From: Phaseolus vulgaris
Lineage: Eukaryota > Streptophyta > Magnoliopsida > Fabales > Fabaceae
Length of the DNA stretch: 64,000 nucleotides
Assembly: GCF_000499845.2 (NCBI RefSeq)
Contig: NC_023757.2
Span: forward strand, 3,692,118 to 3,756,117
Direction of reading: 5' to 3'
Under the pieces are notes generated by a model, which was not told the origin of the DNA, searched no databases, and saw only the letters and a list, made by a program, of their open reading frames with translations. This document shows, in pieces, positions 44,840 to 56,582 of the stretch (position 1 is its first letter; every line of letters starts with the position of its first letter). Both the position numbers and the translations under genes were made by a program.

Positions 44840-45612
44840 GAAGGGTAGGTATGAGTTGAGTCTTGAAGCTGCCTTTGGGTTTAAAGAGATGTGAATGGAT
44901 TCTGTGCCTCAATTATTTAATCTGAACTGTGGAGTATTAATTTTGTTGTACAAACAAGCCCAGGGGTGCTAGAAGAGTTTGTTTAATTCATTTTTTTACT
45001 CACATTTTCCCTTTTACTTGCTTTTCTACATAGATAACTTAGAATCTAGTACTCACAATAGTTTATCGTGGGTTCCAATCAGATTTGGACAAGTATAACT
45101 TCCAAATTCGAAGAACGTGAATTATACTACCGTACCAATAGAATTTTATAAGAATGGTCACTTATATTTTCATTTTAAAGGTTTAATTTGAGTCTGACTG
45201 TCTACTGGCTGCTTCAAGACATGTAATTATTTTTTCAGCTGTTAAGGCATCTCATGAAGACGGTTTCTCAGCTGGGCTCTGGAAATAAGCCTGTTGGTAC
45301 TATAGCTTATATGGCTCGAATGGAACAACTCATTTAATACCACTATGATGTTAAAAAGGTTATAGTGAAATTGGAGATTATGTCTAGTCTAACCAGATCA
45401 GTTTCATGATATCCAAATCAAATATGGCTTTATTTAATATTTCTAGTACTAACTATGAGTTGTAATATTATGCTTGTTTTATTCCTTACAGCCGAGGATT
45501 GTGGTTGAAGCCTAATGTTGTGTTGGAAGCATTTGAAGCCAGGGCTGCTAGGATATGTGTTACTTGTGCCCAAAATCTTAGCAACTTCTGTAACCCAGAA
45601 GAGAGTAAATGA

Positions 45613-46479
45613 TTTAATCATCTTTTAAGTCAGAAGCCTAATGTTTGTATTATTATATTCTTAATATTATCTAAAAACTAATTTATTTGATATAATATAA
45701 GAAATCATTTTTTGAGTAACAATGCATCCTTTGTATATGTTTCAAGGTATCATATATATTTGTTTATCATAGCTTAATTTATTTCTAATGATTTATCTAT
45801 AAAAGAGGAGCTAAAACATATTGGAATCTGAATTCATCTTCTTGCATGACAGTAAATAAAGTGTTTGAGTTACTTTTAAGTAAAATCTATCACATTTGTT
45901 GTGACAGATATGTGACAGACAGCTTCGAAAACTTTTACTGGCTAATTTTTCTAGTTTTTATTTTTTTCTTAAACCTAATAAGCAGTTCCAAAGTTAGTTG
46001 TCTGTTTATAAATTTGCATGAGAAACATAAAATTAATATTTATATTTACTAAAATAGAAAGATAAAGTACAAATATAGATCAGTGAATATTCCTCTTGAA
46101 ATAAAATGCATCTAACAAATGGCAAAAAGAATATGGCAAAAAGAATATGTGTGATGTTATTTATGGATTACTAATGTATATATTTCTTTATCTTATAATG
46201 TTTAAAAAAATTATGAAAATAAAATAATTTTAACTTGGGTTTATTTGATTATCTTTTGTTTCTATCACAATCTTAGTTCACATTCACAATTTATAAAAAG
46301 AATTATAAAATTTGAAAAAAATTACTCACTTCTTACCATATCTCGATTACGAACATAATTGTTTTGAGTTGACAAACTCTATAAATTTATTTTAAAATTA
46401 ATATACTTAAATTTACAAATAAATATAAAATAGGAAAGAGTAAGTAGGTAAATAAAATAATATTTTATAATAAATTATA
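45613..46479. other. Intergenic, nothing recognised
   Basis: AT-rich sequence without supported features. Confidence 0.4.
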
Positions 46480-46828
46480 TTATTTAGAAACCAATATAGT
46501 GACCATTTTTTTGTATTTATATATTTGGTCACTAAATAAGTTTCTATATATTTTGGTCACTAAATTGGTTTCAATGAAATTGGTCACTAAATTAGTTTCT
46601 ATATATTTGGTCACTAAATTAGTTTTTATATATTTGGTCACTAAATTGGTTTTTATTTAATGGTAACTAAATTGGTTTCTAAATTAGAATCTAAATTGGT
46701 ATCTAAAATTAGCGACCATGATTTTAGCCACTTAAGACTATTAGTTTCTAAATTGGTCTCTAATAAAGTTAATGACTAATTTTATCATTTTAGAAACCAA
46801 AAAATTAGTTTCTAAAAGCACTCTTGTA
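46480..46828. mobile_element. CACTA-family relative with internal 27-bp tandem array
   Basis: It carries family motifs (TTAGAAACCAAT, GGTATCTAAAATTAG, ATTTTAGAAACCAAAAAATTAG) but lacks clean ends. About five units of TTGGTCACTAAATTAGTTTC plus spacer lie at about 46528-46665. Confidence 0.55.
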
Positions 46829-47172
46829 AGCACACTGTTAATTCTTTGTACAACAAATCAATGAATCCTCCGTAAGAAACCCAATAGAATCAAAATCTGG
46901 ACGAGGGTTCAAACGAACAATTTCTCATCTTTTTCTAACTTAAAAAAATAACAAAATAGCATAACCTTAACATTCATAAAAAAGCTAGCTGCCACAACAT
47001 AACAATGGTTTACCCTAGAATCTCCCCCCTTAGTTTAGTAAACCTCTTCATAACTTTTTTTTCTTTATAAAATAATAAAATTCAAATTAGTTCACATTTA
47101 AACTTATGAAAACATATTTGACTTTTTGGAATATTTATGAAGAAGTTCACCTAAACCAGAACTAACAACAAA
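46829..47172. other. Intergenic, nothing recognised
   Basis: Mixed AT-rich sequence between two CACTA-family copies. Confidence 0.4.
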
Positions 47173-47525
47173 CATTACAAGAAAATCATTAAATAGATAC
47201 CAATTTTAGAAAAAAAATAATTAGTTGTTATAGAACTAAATTAGAGATTATTTTAAAGACTAAATAAATGATTAGTTTCTAAACTAGTTTTTATTATTGA
47301 TAAATAATTTCTAAATTGTTATCTAATTAGCTACCAAGAAACTACCAATTTGGTAGCAAAAATATTGATAGCTAATTATATATCAATTTAAAAACTACAT
47401 ATAAGTAAAAACTAATTTAAAAATCAATAATTTTTTTAATTTTTAAAAAAATTTATAATCTAATCAGAATAACTAATTATTTTTTTATATAAAATTAATT
47501 TTTATTTAATAATTTTCTTATAGTA
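47173..47525. mobile_element. Non-autonomous CACTA element next to the SPH gene
   Basis: It starts CATTACAAGAAAATCATTAA (CACTA with one change) and ends AATTTTCTTATAGTA. Flanks are AAA on both sides (47170-47172 and 47526-47528). It lies 25 bp beyond the stop codon of the SPH gene, so it is inside or replaces that gene's 3' UTR. Confidence 0.8.
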
Positions 47526-47550
47526 AAATCTAGAGCGGAAGGTTGATTCG

Positions 47551-48021
47551 TCAAGAATAATCATAGATGTAGTCATCAGGGCTTCCTATTGGCTTGTAGG
47601 TTTGATTTACATAACCATTGCGAGAAGAAGTGCGAACGGCATAGGTTGTATAAAGCTCCCAAATGCAGCCTTTCTCGCAATAAGAACCACTTCGAAACCC
47701 TAAAAACTGACCAATTTCCCTTTTCCCTTGTCTCAACAAGCAGTTGTATCTTATGGTGGTGAGAAGCTTGAGTTGAACGTCGAACGTGAATGGCTCTGTG
47801 CTGGTCGAATCCAAGAACCCTTTCTCAACGTCGTTCTCGCTGGATATGCATTTGATGCGCACAACCTCACCTGGTATTTTCGACGTGATGTTCACTCTTA
47901 GTTTCGGATGAAGCAATGCGCCCCACATGGAGTTCGAGGCTTCGGAACAAGACGCTGCGAAAACCAGCATCAGAAACAACACGCTGAACAAGGCTTTTCC
48001 ACCACCGTAAGGATCAGCCAT
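47551..48021 (-). CDS. S-protein homolog (plant self-incompatibility S1 family)
   Basis: A small secreted protein of 156 residues, intronless as is usual in the family. Residues about 10-29 (ALFSVLFLMLVFAASCSEAS) are a signal peptide. The S1 domain (PF05938 type) follows: KLRVNITSKIPGEVVRIKC, a PFTFDV stretch, TTIRYNC, and SYCEKGCIWELY, with the four family Cys at 58, 94, 115 and 119. The start is the ATG directly before the signal peptide, at 48021; an in-frame ATG at 48072 would add 17 residues before it. Family background: poppy S1 is a stigma ligand that rejects self pollen, but most plant homologs have no proven role, and a self-incompatibility function should not be assumed. Flanked by CACTA copies on both sides. 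Confidence 0.88.
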   Translation of the reverse strand: MADPYGGGKALFSVLFLMLVFAASCSEASNSMWGALLHPKLRVNITSKIPGEVVRIKCISSENDVEKGFLDSTSTEPFTFDVQLKLLTTIRYNCLLRQGKREIGQFLGFRSGSYCEKGCIWELYTTYAVRTSSRNGYVNQTYKPIGSPDDYIYDYS

Positions 48022-48824
48022 TGTTAGGGAAGGTGATGGTTTTCCTACTTTCACGTTTCTCACGTTAAACATCGTGTGTTCATACACATTTTCCTTTTAT
48101 GTCAAATTTAGAAGTTGTTAATGCTATGTTTTGCTGATTAACCGTATGTGGTTCCTTAGTTTTTGTCTATTGCCACACGTTTTAGAGCCATTACAGATAC
48201 TTTTTGGTTGGTGTTTAGGTAAATACTAATTTTCGATTTGGCTATCAAAAGCCAAGTTTTAGAAACTCTCTCAAATTTTGTTGGTCATACATTTTTAAGT
48301 AATTCTTTGGTTGTTTACTTTTACCGTAAAATATTATAAGATTGGAAAAGATTTTTTTTACATCCTACACAGTAAAAAAAACATATACTTTGACAATACA
48401 TTATAATAATATAATAATATTTAAAATTAAAAAATAAACTAAATATGATTAAAATATTATTTTATTGGTTTGTGAAGTAAATACTGTTTGTGGTGTTAAC
48501 ATATCACCACATACTTGTTTTTAATATAGTATGACAGATTTCATTTTCAAAGAGAAATAAAAAATAATTGAATAATTTTATATTTTAAAATTTACTCATT
48601 ATAGTATATTTAAACTTATTCTCAATGAAAAAAATTAATAATCACTATTTTTTTAATCCTCATACATTTCAAAAGTAATATAAAAAAATATCTTTTTTCA
48701 TATTATATCAAATATTGCTTTTACTATTCTTTTTTCATGAAAAAATGAAAAAATATATAATTTATAATGTAATATTAGATACAATTTTATTTATTTATCT
48801 TTTTGGTGTAATATGTTTATATTC
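48022..48824. other. Upstream region of the SPH gene, then AT-rich spacer
   Basis: 48022-48330 is mixed-composition and probably holds the promoter and leader of the minus-strand gene; no clear TATA box was identified. The rest is AT-rich. Confidence 0.4.
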
Positions 48825-49231
48825 CACTACAAGAAAATCATTAAATAGAAACTAATGTTAGAGATCAAAATAATTAGTTATTATTTGATTAAATTAAATA
48901 TCATTTTATAAACTAAAAAAATTATTAGTATCTAAAGTAGTTTTTATTATTAATAAAAATTTATAAAGTGGTTTTTAAATTGGTATCTAACCATTAGCTA
49001 CCAAGATCTTTATAAGTCATTTAGAGACTAATTTAGAATCTAAAATATTAGTTGCTCAAACTTAAGTAGTCAATTTAGATATAAATTTAGAAACTATTTT
49101 ATAATTTTTTATTCATAATAAAAACAATTTTAGATAGATATGAATATTCTTTTGGTCTCTAAATTAGTTAATATAGTAACTAATTATTTTGTCTCTAATT
49201 TTGATTATTATTTAATAATTTTCTTGTAGTG
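48825..49231. mobile_element. Non-autonomous CACTA element with TTC target duplication
   Basis: Starts CACTACAAGAAAATCATTAA and ends TAATTTTCTTGTAGTG, near-perfect terminal inverted repeats. Both flanks are TTC (48822-48824 and 49232-49234). Palindromic interior. Confidence 0.93.
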
Positions 49232-49560
49232 TTCTCACCAAATATAACTTCAACTATTTTTAGTCTTTTTATAAAAAAATATTTTTTAATTTTAAATTCT
49301 TGACTTTTTTAAAGATTTATTTAGTCCTTATTAATAATTATAGTTCAACGCTATAAATGGAAAGCATTAATTACTGTACTAAAAGAAAAAAATATTTATA
49401 ATTAAGATAATTAGAAAAATTAAGTTATATATTTATCATTCAAATAAAAAATTAATTAAATATATTATTTTTACTTTTTCATTCAATAATTTACTTTTTA
49501 ACATTAATTTTTCATTAAAATATTATATTGTATTTGAAACTTATATTTATTATACATATT
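49232..49560. other. Intergenic, AT-rich
   Basis: Nothing recognised. Confidence 0.4.
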
Positions 49561-49713
49561 ACTATTGTTAGAGATAAAAAATAATTAATCACTATATTAA
49601 TTAAATTAGATATTATTTTAGAGACTAAAAAATTTATTGATATCTAAATTATTTTCTATTATTAATAAATTTTATAAAATAATTTTTAAATTGATATCTA
49701 ATTAGCTATCAAG
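49561..49713. mobile_element. Half of a CACTA-family element
   Basis: Matches only the left half of the other copies (GTTAGAGATAAAAAATAATT through ATCTAATTAGCTATCAAGG) and then stops at the palindrome centre. Confidence 0.65.
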
Positions 49714-52700
49714 GTGAATTTTGATATTATAATACTAAATTATTGTAAAATATTGTTTTAATACATCATAAATAAGTATTTTATCTTTAAAGAAAAAATG
49801 TTTTATATTTTTAAAATTACTAATTATAATATCAAGGTAAATATATTTTATCTTTGTGCAGATATTATGCTATCTTATTTTAATTTCTATAAATTTTTTT
49901 CAATTTTAATATTATTGAATTACAAAACAAGTTTTTATAATCTCAATCGTAATTGCAAGTATTTTCTGACACTTTTAGAAACATTAAAAAATTTCTTGTT
50001 TTTTAAACTCTTTCTAAATTTAAGCTAAAGTTTTGGTTTTTCACAAACTAACCATGTTCTTAGGAGTATACATAAACATTGAGAGTGAGTTTACAAAGTA
50101 AGATGAAGACGGATCAAAGCTTGATTTACCAAATTAGAGCTATTGAATATGCAATGTTAATATAAATATTCAATGAATGATTAAGTCGGAAAAGAATTAG
50201 AGTTTAAGATAGACCTAATGTAGTTTTTCTTTTTTAACACTGCGATGGTCAGACGATTGTGTCAAGTCGTATACAACAATTTTAAAATTATTGTCTTTGA
50301 AATTATCGTTAAAACAAATCATATATAAATGATTGTCTAAGTCGTTGTTTATAATTATATAAACAACGATTATTATTAAGAATTGTTCTCTAGGATATTC
50401 CTTATAGACGATATTTTTATCCAAATCATTGTTCTTATTCTTGATATCTGAAAATAAAAAATTGTCATAAATTGACAACGGTTTTGATTCCAATCCTTGC
50501 TTAAGAACTGACAAAATTGATAACTACACAAAAGTGACAACAATAATGACGATTTTTGTCAATAATCGGCATCTATATTATGATATAGACTATGATTTTG
50601 GTATAAATATTCGTCTATATATGGCATTTTTTTTAGTTTAGATTGTTATGTCATTTTCTCTTGGTTGTTACTTGTATTAACTAAACCAAACCTCAAGCAT
50701 ATTAAGGAATATGACGGTAAGACATATAAATACTCATAAAATAATAAAATATTAACCACATCAAATGAAATTATAAATTAATTATATAAAATGAAAATTT
50801 CTATATAGTAAAATCATATAAACTAAAACTAACAGTATACATAAAATTTAACCAATCAAATATCATCATTTATCCTAGAGTGGTAGAAGTTAATAAAATA
50901 TGTTGCTCAAGCATTCCTTAATCCATTGATTCATAATCGAGAGGTTCAACATCCATAAAATATTACAACACAAAATAAGTTAAAATTAGTCCATAAACTA
51001 GACATTGTTTTATATAAAGAATTAGTTAAACGTGATTACCCAGTCTCAACCTCTTTTAATGTAAACTCATACAATGGTAGTTATACCGTCCTGATTGTTT
51101 ATTGCACTACAATTCAATATTAATGAAAAGACTTAATAAAGATATTTATTTCACAAATAGGAAATTAATTAATGAAAATTACAAATAACCTTTAGGTACA
51201 ATCATGTAAGCTTTCAAAACATTGCAATTGGTCAGTCTCTCAAAATGATATATGCACTGTATAACCTAATAAAAAAAAGACACAAGTTAGGAAATTTTTA
51301 ATATACATATGTAAGTTGATAGTGTAATTATCAATCAACTATTTGCTTGAGATACACGGGTGGCTTCTTGTGCAATGAGCATAACCACACACTATGATCA
51401 TTCAGGCATATAACAAGTAACTACTAGTGATGTCTGCATTGAAAAAACTATTAATATAAGTACAAGTGATGGAGTACTAATAATTGACGACTTAAAAATT
51501 GCACTTACTCATTCATATAAGGTGCAAAATATATTTGTTTTTCCCTGTAACCAGGCAGTTGGTGATGTATGTTTGAATTTCAACTTTCTTATTTTTGCAA
51601 AGATTAATTAAATGGGTTCTATAAATTCATAGATCCTATTTTCCCTTATTAATACATACTCCAGACATATTCCTACAAGTATAATTAGTACAATTAGTTA
51701 AAGCATAATTAATGATTGAATTATATAAAGTAAAATGATACAATGTTTATTAAACTTACATCATTCTAAATGATCGATATATTAAGTTCCTGGGTTTCAC
51801 CTACAACCTCTAACACATCATACATGTGCATATATATAATGAGATTGTTAGAAATGCAGACTGAGTTTAAGAGGGGAGGGAGTAAATTGAACTTTCGGAA
51901 ATTTATAACAATCTGAACAAGAATGAAAATCTTACAAAAGTCAACCGATTAGAATAATGAAATGACATATTAAGAATACTTTTTAACCAATAGAAATCAT
52001 AAATTTTAATCAGTTTTTTTTATCAAATTACTTCAATTAATCGGTTAAATTTCTGAACACTTAAATCTTATTACAAAAATGTAAAGAGAGATAGCAAAAG
52101 AAACTCATAAATATGTTTACACTGATTCACTCTTGCTCAAGAGCTACATCCACTCTAGTTGAGATATCACTATAACAAAGAATCTTTACAATCAAGTCTT
52201 GCACGACACTCTTAAACCCTACAAGAATGACGTATACCACAAGCAACACCCTACCACACTAAAGAAATAAGAAACTTTATCCAATGATTCTTAGGTAAAT
52301 TCCAACTCCAAAATAAGCTCTTTAAAAGATCTAAACATTACACTAGACGGTTTAGAAAAAATATAAGCTACAGGAAGTCATTTTGTAGAAACTCTTTTAT
52401 TTTTGAGAAAATACAAATCTAATCCAAAAACAATAATTAAGATAAAAAAAACTCCAAGAAAATGCAATTAGTCTAAAGAAATACAACAAAATTAATAGTT
52501 ATCTCATGCTAGGTTCAATTATACCTGATGTCTTACTCATCCAAAATCACCAACTCCTAATGATGAATCATGAACCCCTAAATACATAAGATGCAAAACA
52601 AAATTATATTTCCACAAATGTTATATTTAGTGCAAAAAAAAAATATTTATATCTTTTCTTCTTATAACTCAAGAATTGACATACAAGGAAAAAAATAACA

Positions 52701-52726
52701 AACAATACAACTACTTATAAAAATAC
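49714..52726. other. Intergenic, AT-rich, with unclassified repeat-like parts
   Basis: No gene. 50230-50520 has recurring TCGTTGT/ACAACGAT-type motifs on both strands, like subterminal repeats of a DNA transposon. 51850-52300 reads like inverted-orientation LTR-element sequence (GAGGGGAGGGAG, AAGAGCTACATCCACTCTAG). Neither is assigned to a family. Confidence 0.35.
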
Positions 52727-52790
52727 GTTTAAGGTATTTTACAAGATACTTTAAAAACACATTTAAAGTATCTTGTAAAATACCTTAAAC
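52727..52790. repeat. Perfect 29-bp inverted repeat (hairpin), 6-nt loop
   Basis: 52727-52755 (GTTTAAGGTATTTTACAAGA...) is exactly complementary to 52762-52790, separated by AACACA. Transcripts from either strand could fold into a perfect 29-bp stem. It could be a tiny MITE, a small-RNA source or a relic of a palindromic duplication. Confidence 0.95.
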
Positions 52791-55240
52791 CTACGGAATA
52801 TTATCCAACAACAAATGAAAGAGAAAGAATATCAATAGCGTTCTTTATATTCGAACCATGAATCCTCCAAATATCTCCTTTGACTCACCATTAGTTCAGA
52901 TTGCCACGATGAAGATATTTGTCCAATATTTGTCAATAATAGTGCAATCTGAAGCACTAAATGAGGGCTTCAATCGCACTTGCTTTACAAAGCTCTCGAT
53001 TGAGTTTTCTCTTTTGATTTTCAAAATTGGAATTGGGGATTTGTTTTTTCATTTTCAAACAAGGAGTTGGGGATTTCAATATAGATTTTGGAAGATAGAG
53101 GATTTAAATTGCAATTTAGGAACGAGAGATTGAGAACACATTTTCTAAATAGAAAAAGAAAGAGAAGTTCAAAATTCCATTGTTTAGATTTCAGATATAT
53201 TTCAGAACTCTCAAAGGTTTTAAATTTTGATTTCTCACATTCTCACAAATTGAATTTGAGACTCTTATTGCCATTTTGAAAGAAAACCTAAATTGGAGAA
53301 TGTTTCACTATGAATGTTTCTCTCGAGGAATGCAAGACTTTGTTGCTATCTTGGAAACAAAAAATGTGTTTCACCAATTCTTTTAATTCTTTTTAATTTT
53401 TTATTTATTTTAGTTATGGATTAAGTATGTTACCTAGTGTACCATCTTTTTCTTCCACCTAATATTGATATGTTATACGCCCCTTTTCTGTTTTCTCTCT
53501 CTTTTTATCAGTAATAACATTACCCATTGAATTTCAATAGATAAAACTAATTTACATAAAAAAATTCATGACTAACTATCCACAGGAAAAATAGATTTTT
53601 TTATAATCGTCTAGCATTTATATGTGGCATAGAATTTAGTGAATTTGTGTTAATTTCCTTACAACTTCAAATACATTATCAAAAGTTATGAAATTACTAT
53701 GAGAATGAAATTAATATATTTATAAATTTTAAATATTAAAAATATTAAGAAAATTTGGAGGTAGCAATTTTAGTACATATCAATTTTAAAGGTAAAAAAG
53801 GCTTATTTAACCCATTCTAATTCATCAATATTTTATATTTTATTTATTAAACTTTAAATTGAAAATAAGTTTGAAAATTTTATAATTTATTTAACTATTG
53901 CCCAAAATATACAAAACTTTATAATAAATTAGATATCAGAACTTTATAATGAATTAAAATTTCGATCTTCCATATTTAGAGAAATAATAATACATGGGAA
54001 AGTAATTATTATAAAATTAAAATTAAGGATGTTACATTTTACACATGTTAGTAATATTCTTATTATTTGAATTAATCTTAATTTCTTGTTAATACTTTTT
54101 TCTCGAGTTGATAATCTTCATTTTGTTTCTTAATTGGCATATTGTCATTTGAATCTACACGTTTTTGTCAATTTTCATTTCTTACTAAGAAAAATAAATA
54201 TTTTCATATTTTTGTTACATATACTTATTCTCCTCCATTTGTTTATCAACCTTTATTTATTTCACTTTATATTGTTTCTAATAAAAAGATGAAACCATGA
54301 ATTATATATTAATTATAAAAGAAACAAATACCTTTTTCTTCCAAAAAGTAATTTGACCATTTTCTTTAGAATACAAGTTAATAAATCAAATTCATCAATG
54401 GAAGTATTTATGAAAATGTAAAGAAATTTATCGTTCATCTTTTAATATAATTGAAAACATTTATTAAATAGCATTGAATACACTTTGACCAATATTGGGT
54501 TGGGAAGGCATTTTAGAGAGAATCAAACTTTGACATTCTCATGATCACTTATTATAAACATATATATGTTTTCAAACCATGGACCTACACAGCATATCCT
54601 ACCTTATAGCAAACATGTCTAAAATATAATTCTTATATTGAAAATACTGTCCAAAATATTTTACTGAAACTTTAATTTTGTACAAAAGGAAAGAGAAAAT
54701 ATATTAACTATTCAGAAAAAAAAAGACCATAGATGATAACATCAAATAACTAATGAACAAGTTATCCAACTAAGCAGGATACTATGTAATCAATGTTGTG
54801 TTAGACAATTAATTTCACAAAAAACACTTGTCTTCCTCATAAGGAAAAACAACATCATTGCATATTAATGAAGTCATTCTTGAAAACCATGGGCGTATAC
54901 ATATTCCACCCTCTCCATGGCCCCCACACAGTTTTTCTTATTCATAAGTAAATAAGTAAAAAATAAAAAATAAAAATTGACTTCTTATTTAAGAGAGTTC
55001 CAAAATACCTTATGCCTAGTTGTCAACACAAGCTTCGTCAATTTACACACGGTTTTACCTTGTGTGCTTACAAATGACACAATTAAAATGTCTCATGCAG
55101 TGATTATTATCTTCATGCAGTGCTGTCATAAAACCTCAGATACTGCCAAAATAACAAGTCCCCACCAGAAATTAGTAAAAGAAAAAAAAAACCATGGGAT
55201 AATAAAACCACAATACCAGGAAGATTTGATGACCAACGTT
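52791..55240. other. Intergenic, AT-rich
   Basis: Open frames at about 52858-53279 have no recognisable motif and biased composition. No gene or repeat is supported up to the LBD leader. Confidence 0.4.
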
Positions 55241-55321
55241 GGGTAGTTTCACTTGGTGGCTTGGTTGGTGTTAATATATATGTGTCCTTTGTCTCAGTAT
55301 TCCACTGCACACAGAAGAACC

Positions 55322-56582
55322 ATGAAGATTAGTTGTAATGGGTGTCGCATTCTTCGCAAAGGTTGTACTGAGGACTGTGTTATTAGGCCATGCCTTGAAT
55401 GGATAAACTCTTCTGAGGCACAAGCCAATGCCACCCTTTTCCTTTCTAAGTTCTATGGTCGTGCCGGTTTGCTCAACCTCATCAATGCTGCCCCACAACA
55501 CCATCGCACTGGTGATTTTCCCTCACCATTATGTATATACCTTTAATTAAAATTTGGAATTTCAACATTTTTTTTTCTGATTTAAAATGAACAAATTCAA
55601 TACCCTCCAAGACTTTCATCATCGTCACCCTTTTGTTGTTTGGTGTTAGTCTTCCTCCCCTTAAACAAATCTTAATTTAATCTATGTTTTCATGATTAAA
55701 ATTGAAGCAGCAACTCTTTGAAAAATGCTTCCCCTTTTGGCTACCTTTTACTTCTTATTGCAAGAATCATTTTTTATCTCACCCAACGTTTGTTTTGTAA
55801 TTGATTTGGTTTGATTTTGCTTTTGGTCTTAAAAGTACTTCAGACGGGGCTTTAAACAGTGAAAGAAAGTGACCAAGATCGTGCTTTCAGGACCAAAAAC
55901 AAAACAAGGGATTATTAACCAGTTAAAAAAGTAGGGAATAGAAATAAATTTTGATGAACATATACATTTTTCCTTTCATTTGTTTCTGAGTAGCACTACA
56001 ATGACCATGCATGTTCTGTTTTGTACATTGAATAGTAGGATGAGAAAGAATGGTGTTTAATGCAGAAAAATTATTTACATTTTGAAGAAAATGACAGAAT
56101 TGTAAATTTCAGATGTGTTCAAGTCACTGATGTATGAGGCGTGTGGGAGAATCATGAACCCAACATTTGGATCAGTAGGTTTGTTTTGGAGTGGTGAGTG
56201 GGCCCAATGCCAAGCTGCTGTTGATGCTGTGCTAGCTGGGTCCCAGATCAATGTCATGACAACCTCTCATTCACAAGTGATGGTGGCACATGGCAGTGAG
56301 CATGCTTCCAAACTCCTTGACATACGTCATGTTGTCAAAGATGCCAACATGGACAAGGTAAAAGGAAAATCTAAGAAACCTAATAGAACTGAGAATGTTA
56401 TGATGCCAATGTCTCATGTGGGTTTGGTCAACTCAGCTACATTATGGAACCCAATTTTAAGCCATGAGCCAAGAAGGTTAGAGGGTGGTGGTGAGGAAAT
56501 AGTGAGGGCTATGTTGTTGAGCCAAGACAAGCCAAGTATAAATGGTGGAAACAACATTGATTTGGAGCTCACTCTTGGCTAG
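55322..56582 (+). CDS. Class II LOB-domain (LBD) transcription regulator
   Basis: Two exons, 55322-55511 and 56113-56582, join in frame (190+470 nt) into 219 residues; the GT-AG intron is 601 nt (ACTG|GTGATT and TTTCAG|ATGTG). The LOB zinc motif CX2CX6CX3C is at C5, C8, C15, C19 ([15 protein letters not shown]). [28 protein letters not shown] and [20 protein letters not shown] follow in the class II pattern, and the class I leucine-zipper repeat is absent. The C-terminus ends DLELTLG, an EAR-type LxLxL repression motif. Family role: nuclear regulators; class II members such as LBD37-39 repress anthocyanin and nitrogen-response genes, while LBD40-42 roles are less clear. I cannot assign the exact ortholog. 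The start is the ATG directly before the zinc motif, as in relatives. Confidence 0.92.

Larger units (their letters stand above)
43449..45612 (+). other. Unrecognised exon-like island (possible gene or gene relic)
   Basis: A less AT-rich 2.2-kb region has splice-like signals. An ATG at 43715 opens MRFSAPKEANLFNLII up to a strong donor, ATC|GTAAGT (43763). A second open segment follows the acceptor TTTTTTCAG at 45238 and gives LLRHLMKTVSQLGSGNKPVG plus TIAYMARMEQLI before TAA at 45335-45337; it would join in phase 0 to a 48-residue product. A third open segment follows TTACAG at 45491 in another phase (GLWLKPNVVLEAFEARAARI and on to TGA at about 45611). I do not recognise these as any family. 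It could be a young gene, a non-coding RNA or a captured gene fragment. Transcript evidence is needed. Confidence 0.3.

Noticed and set aside
48022..48087. Longer N-terminus for the S-protein homolog
   Set aside because: The codon at 48087 is GTG, and an ATG at 48072 would place extra residues before the signal peptide; ATG at 48021 fits a secreted protein best.
50215..50514. 99-codon minus-strand open frame rich in Asn/Asp/Ile
   Set aside because: It covers a stretch of repeated TCGTTGT/ACAACGAT-type motifs and has no domain signature; more likely transposon subterminal repeats.
52858..53279. Open frames of 91 and 63 codons
   Set aside because: Low-complexity Phe/Ile/Arg-rich products without motifs, splice support or conserved features.
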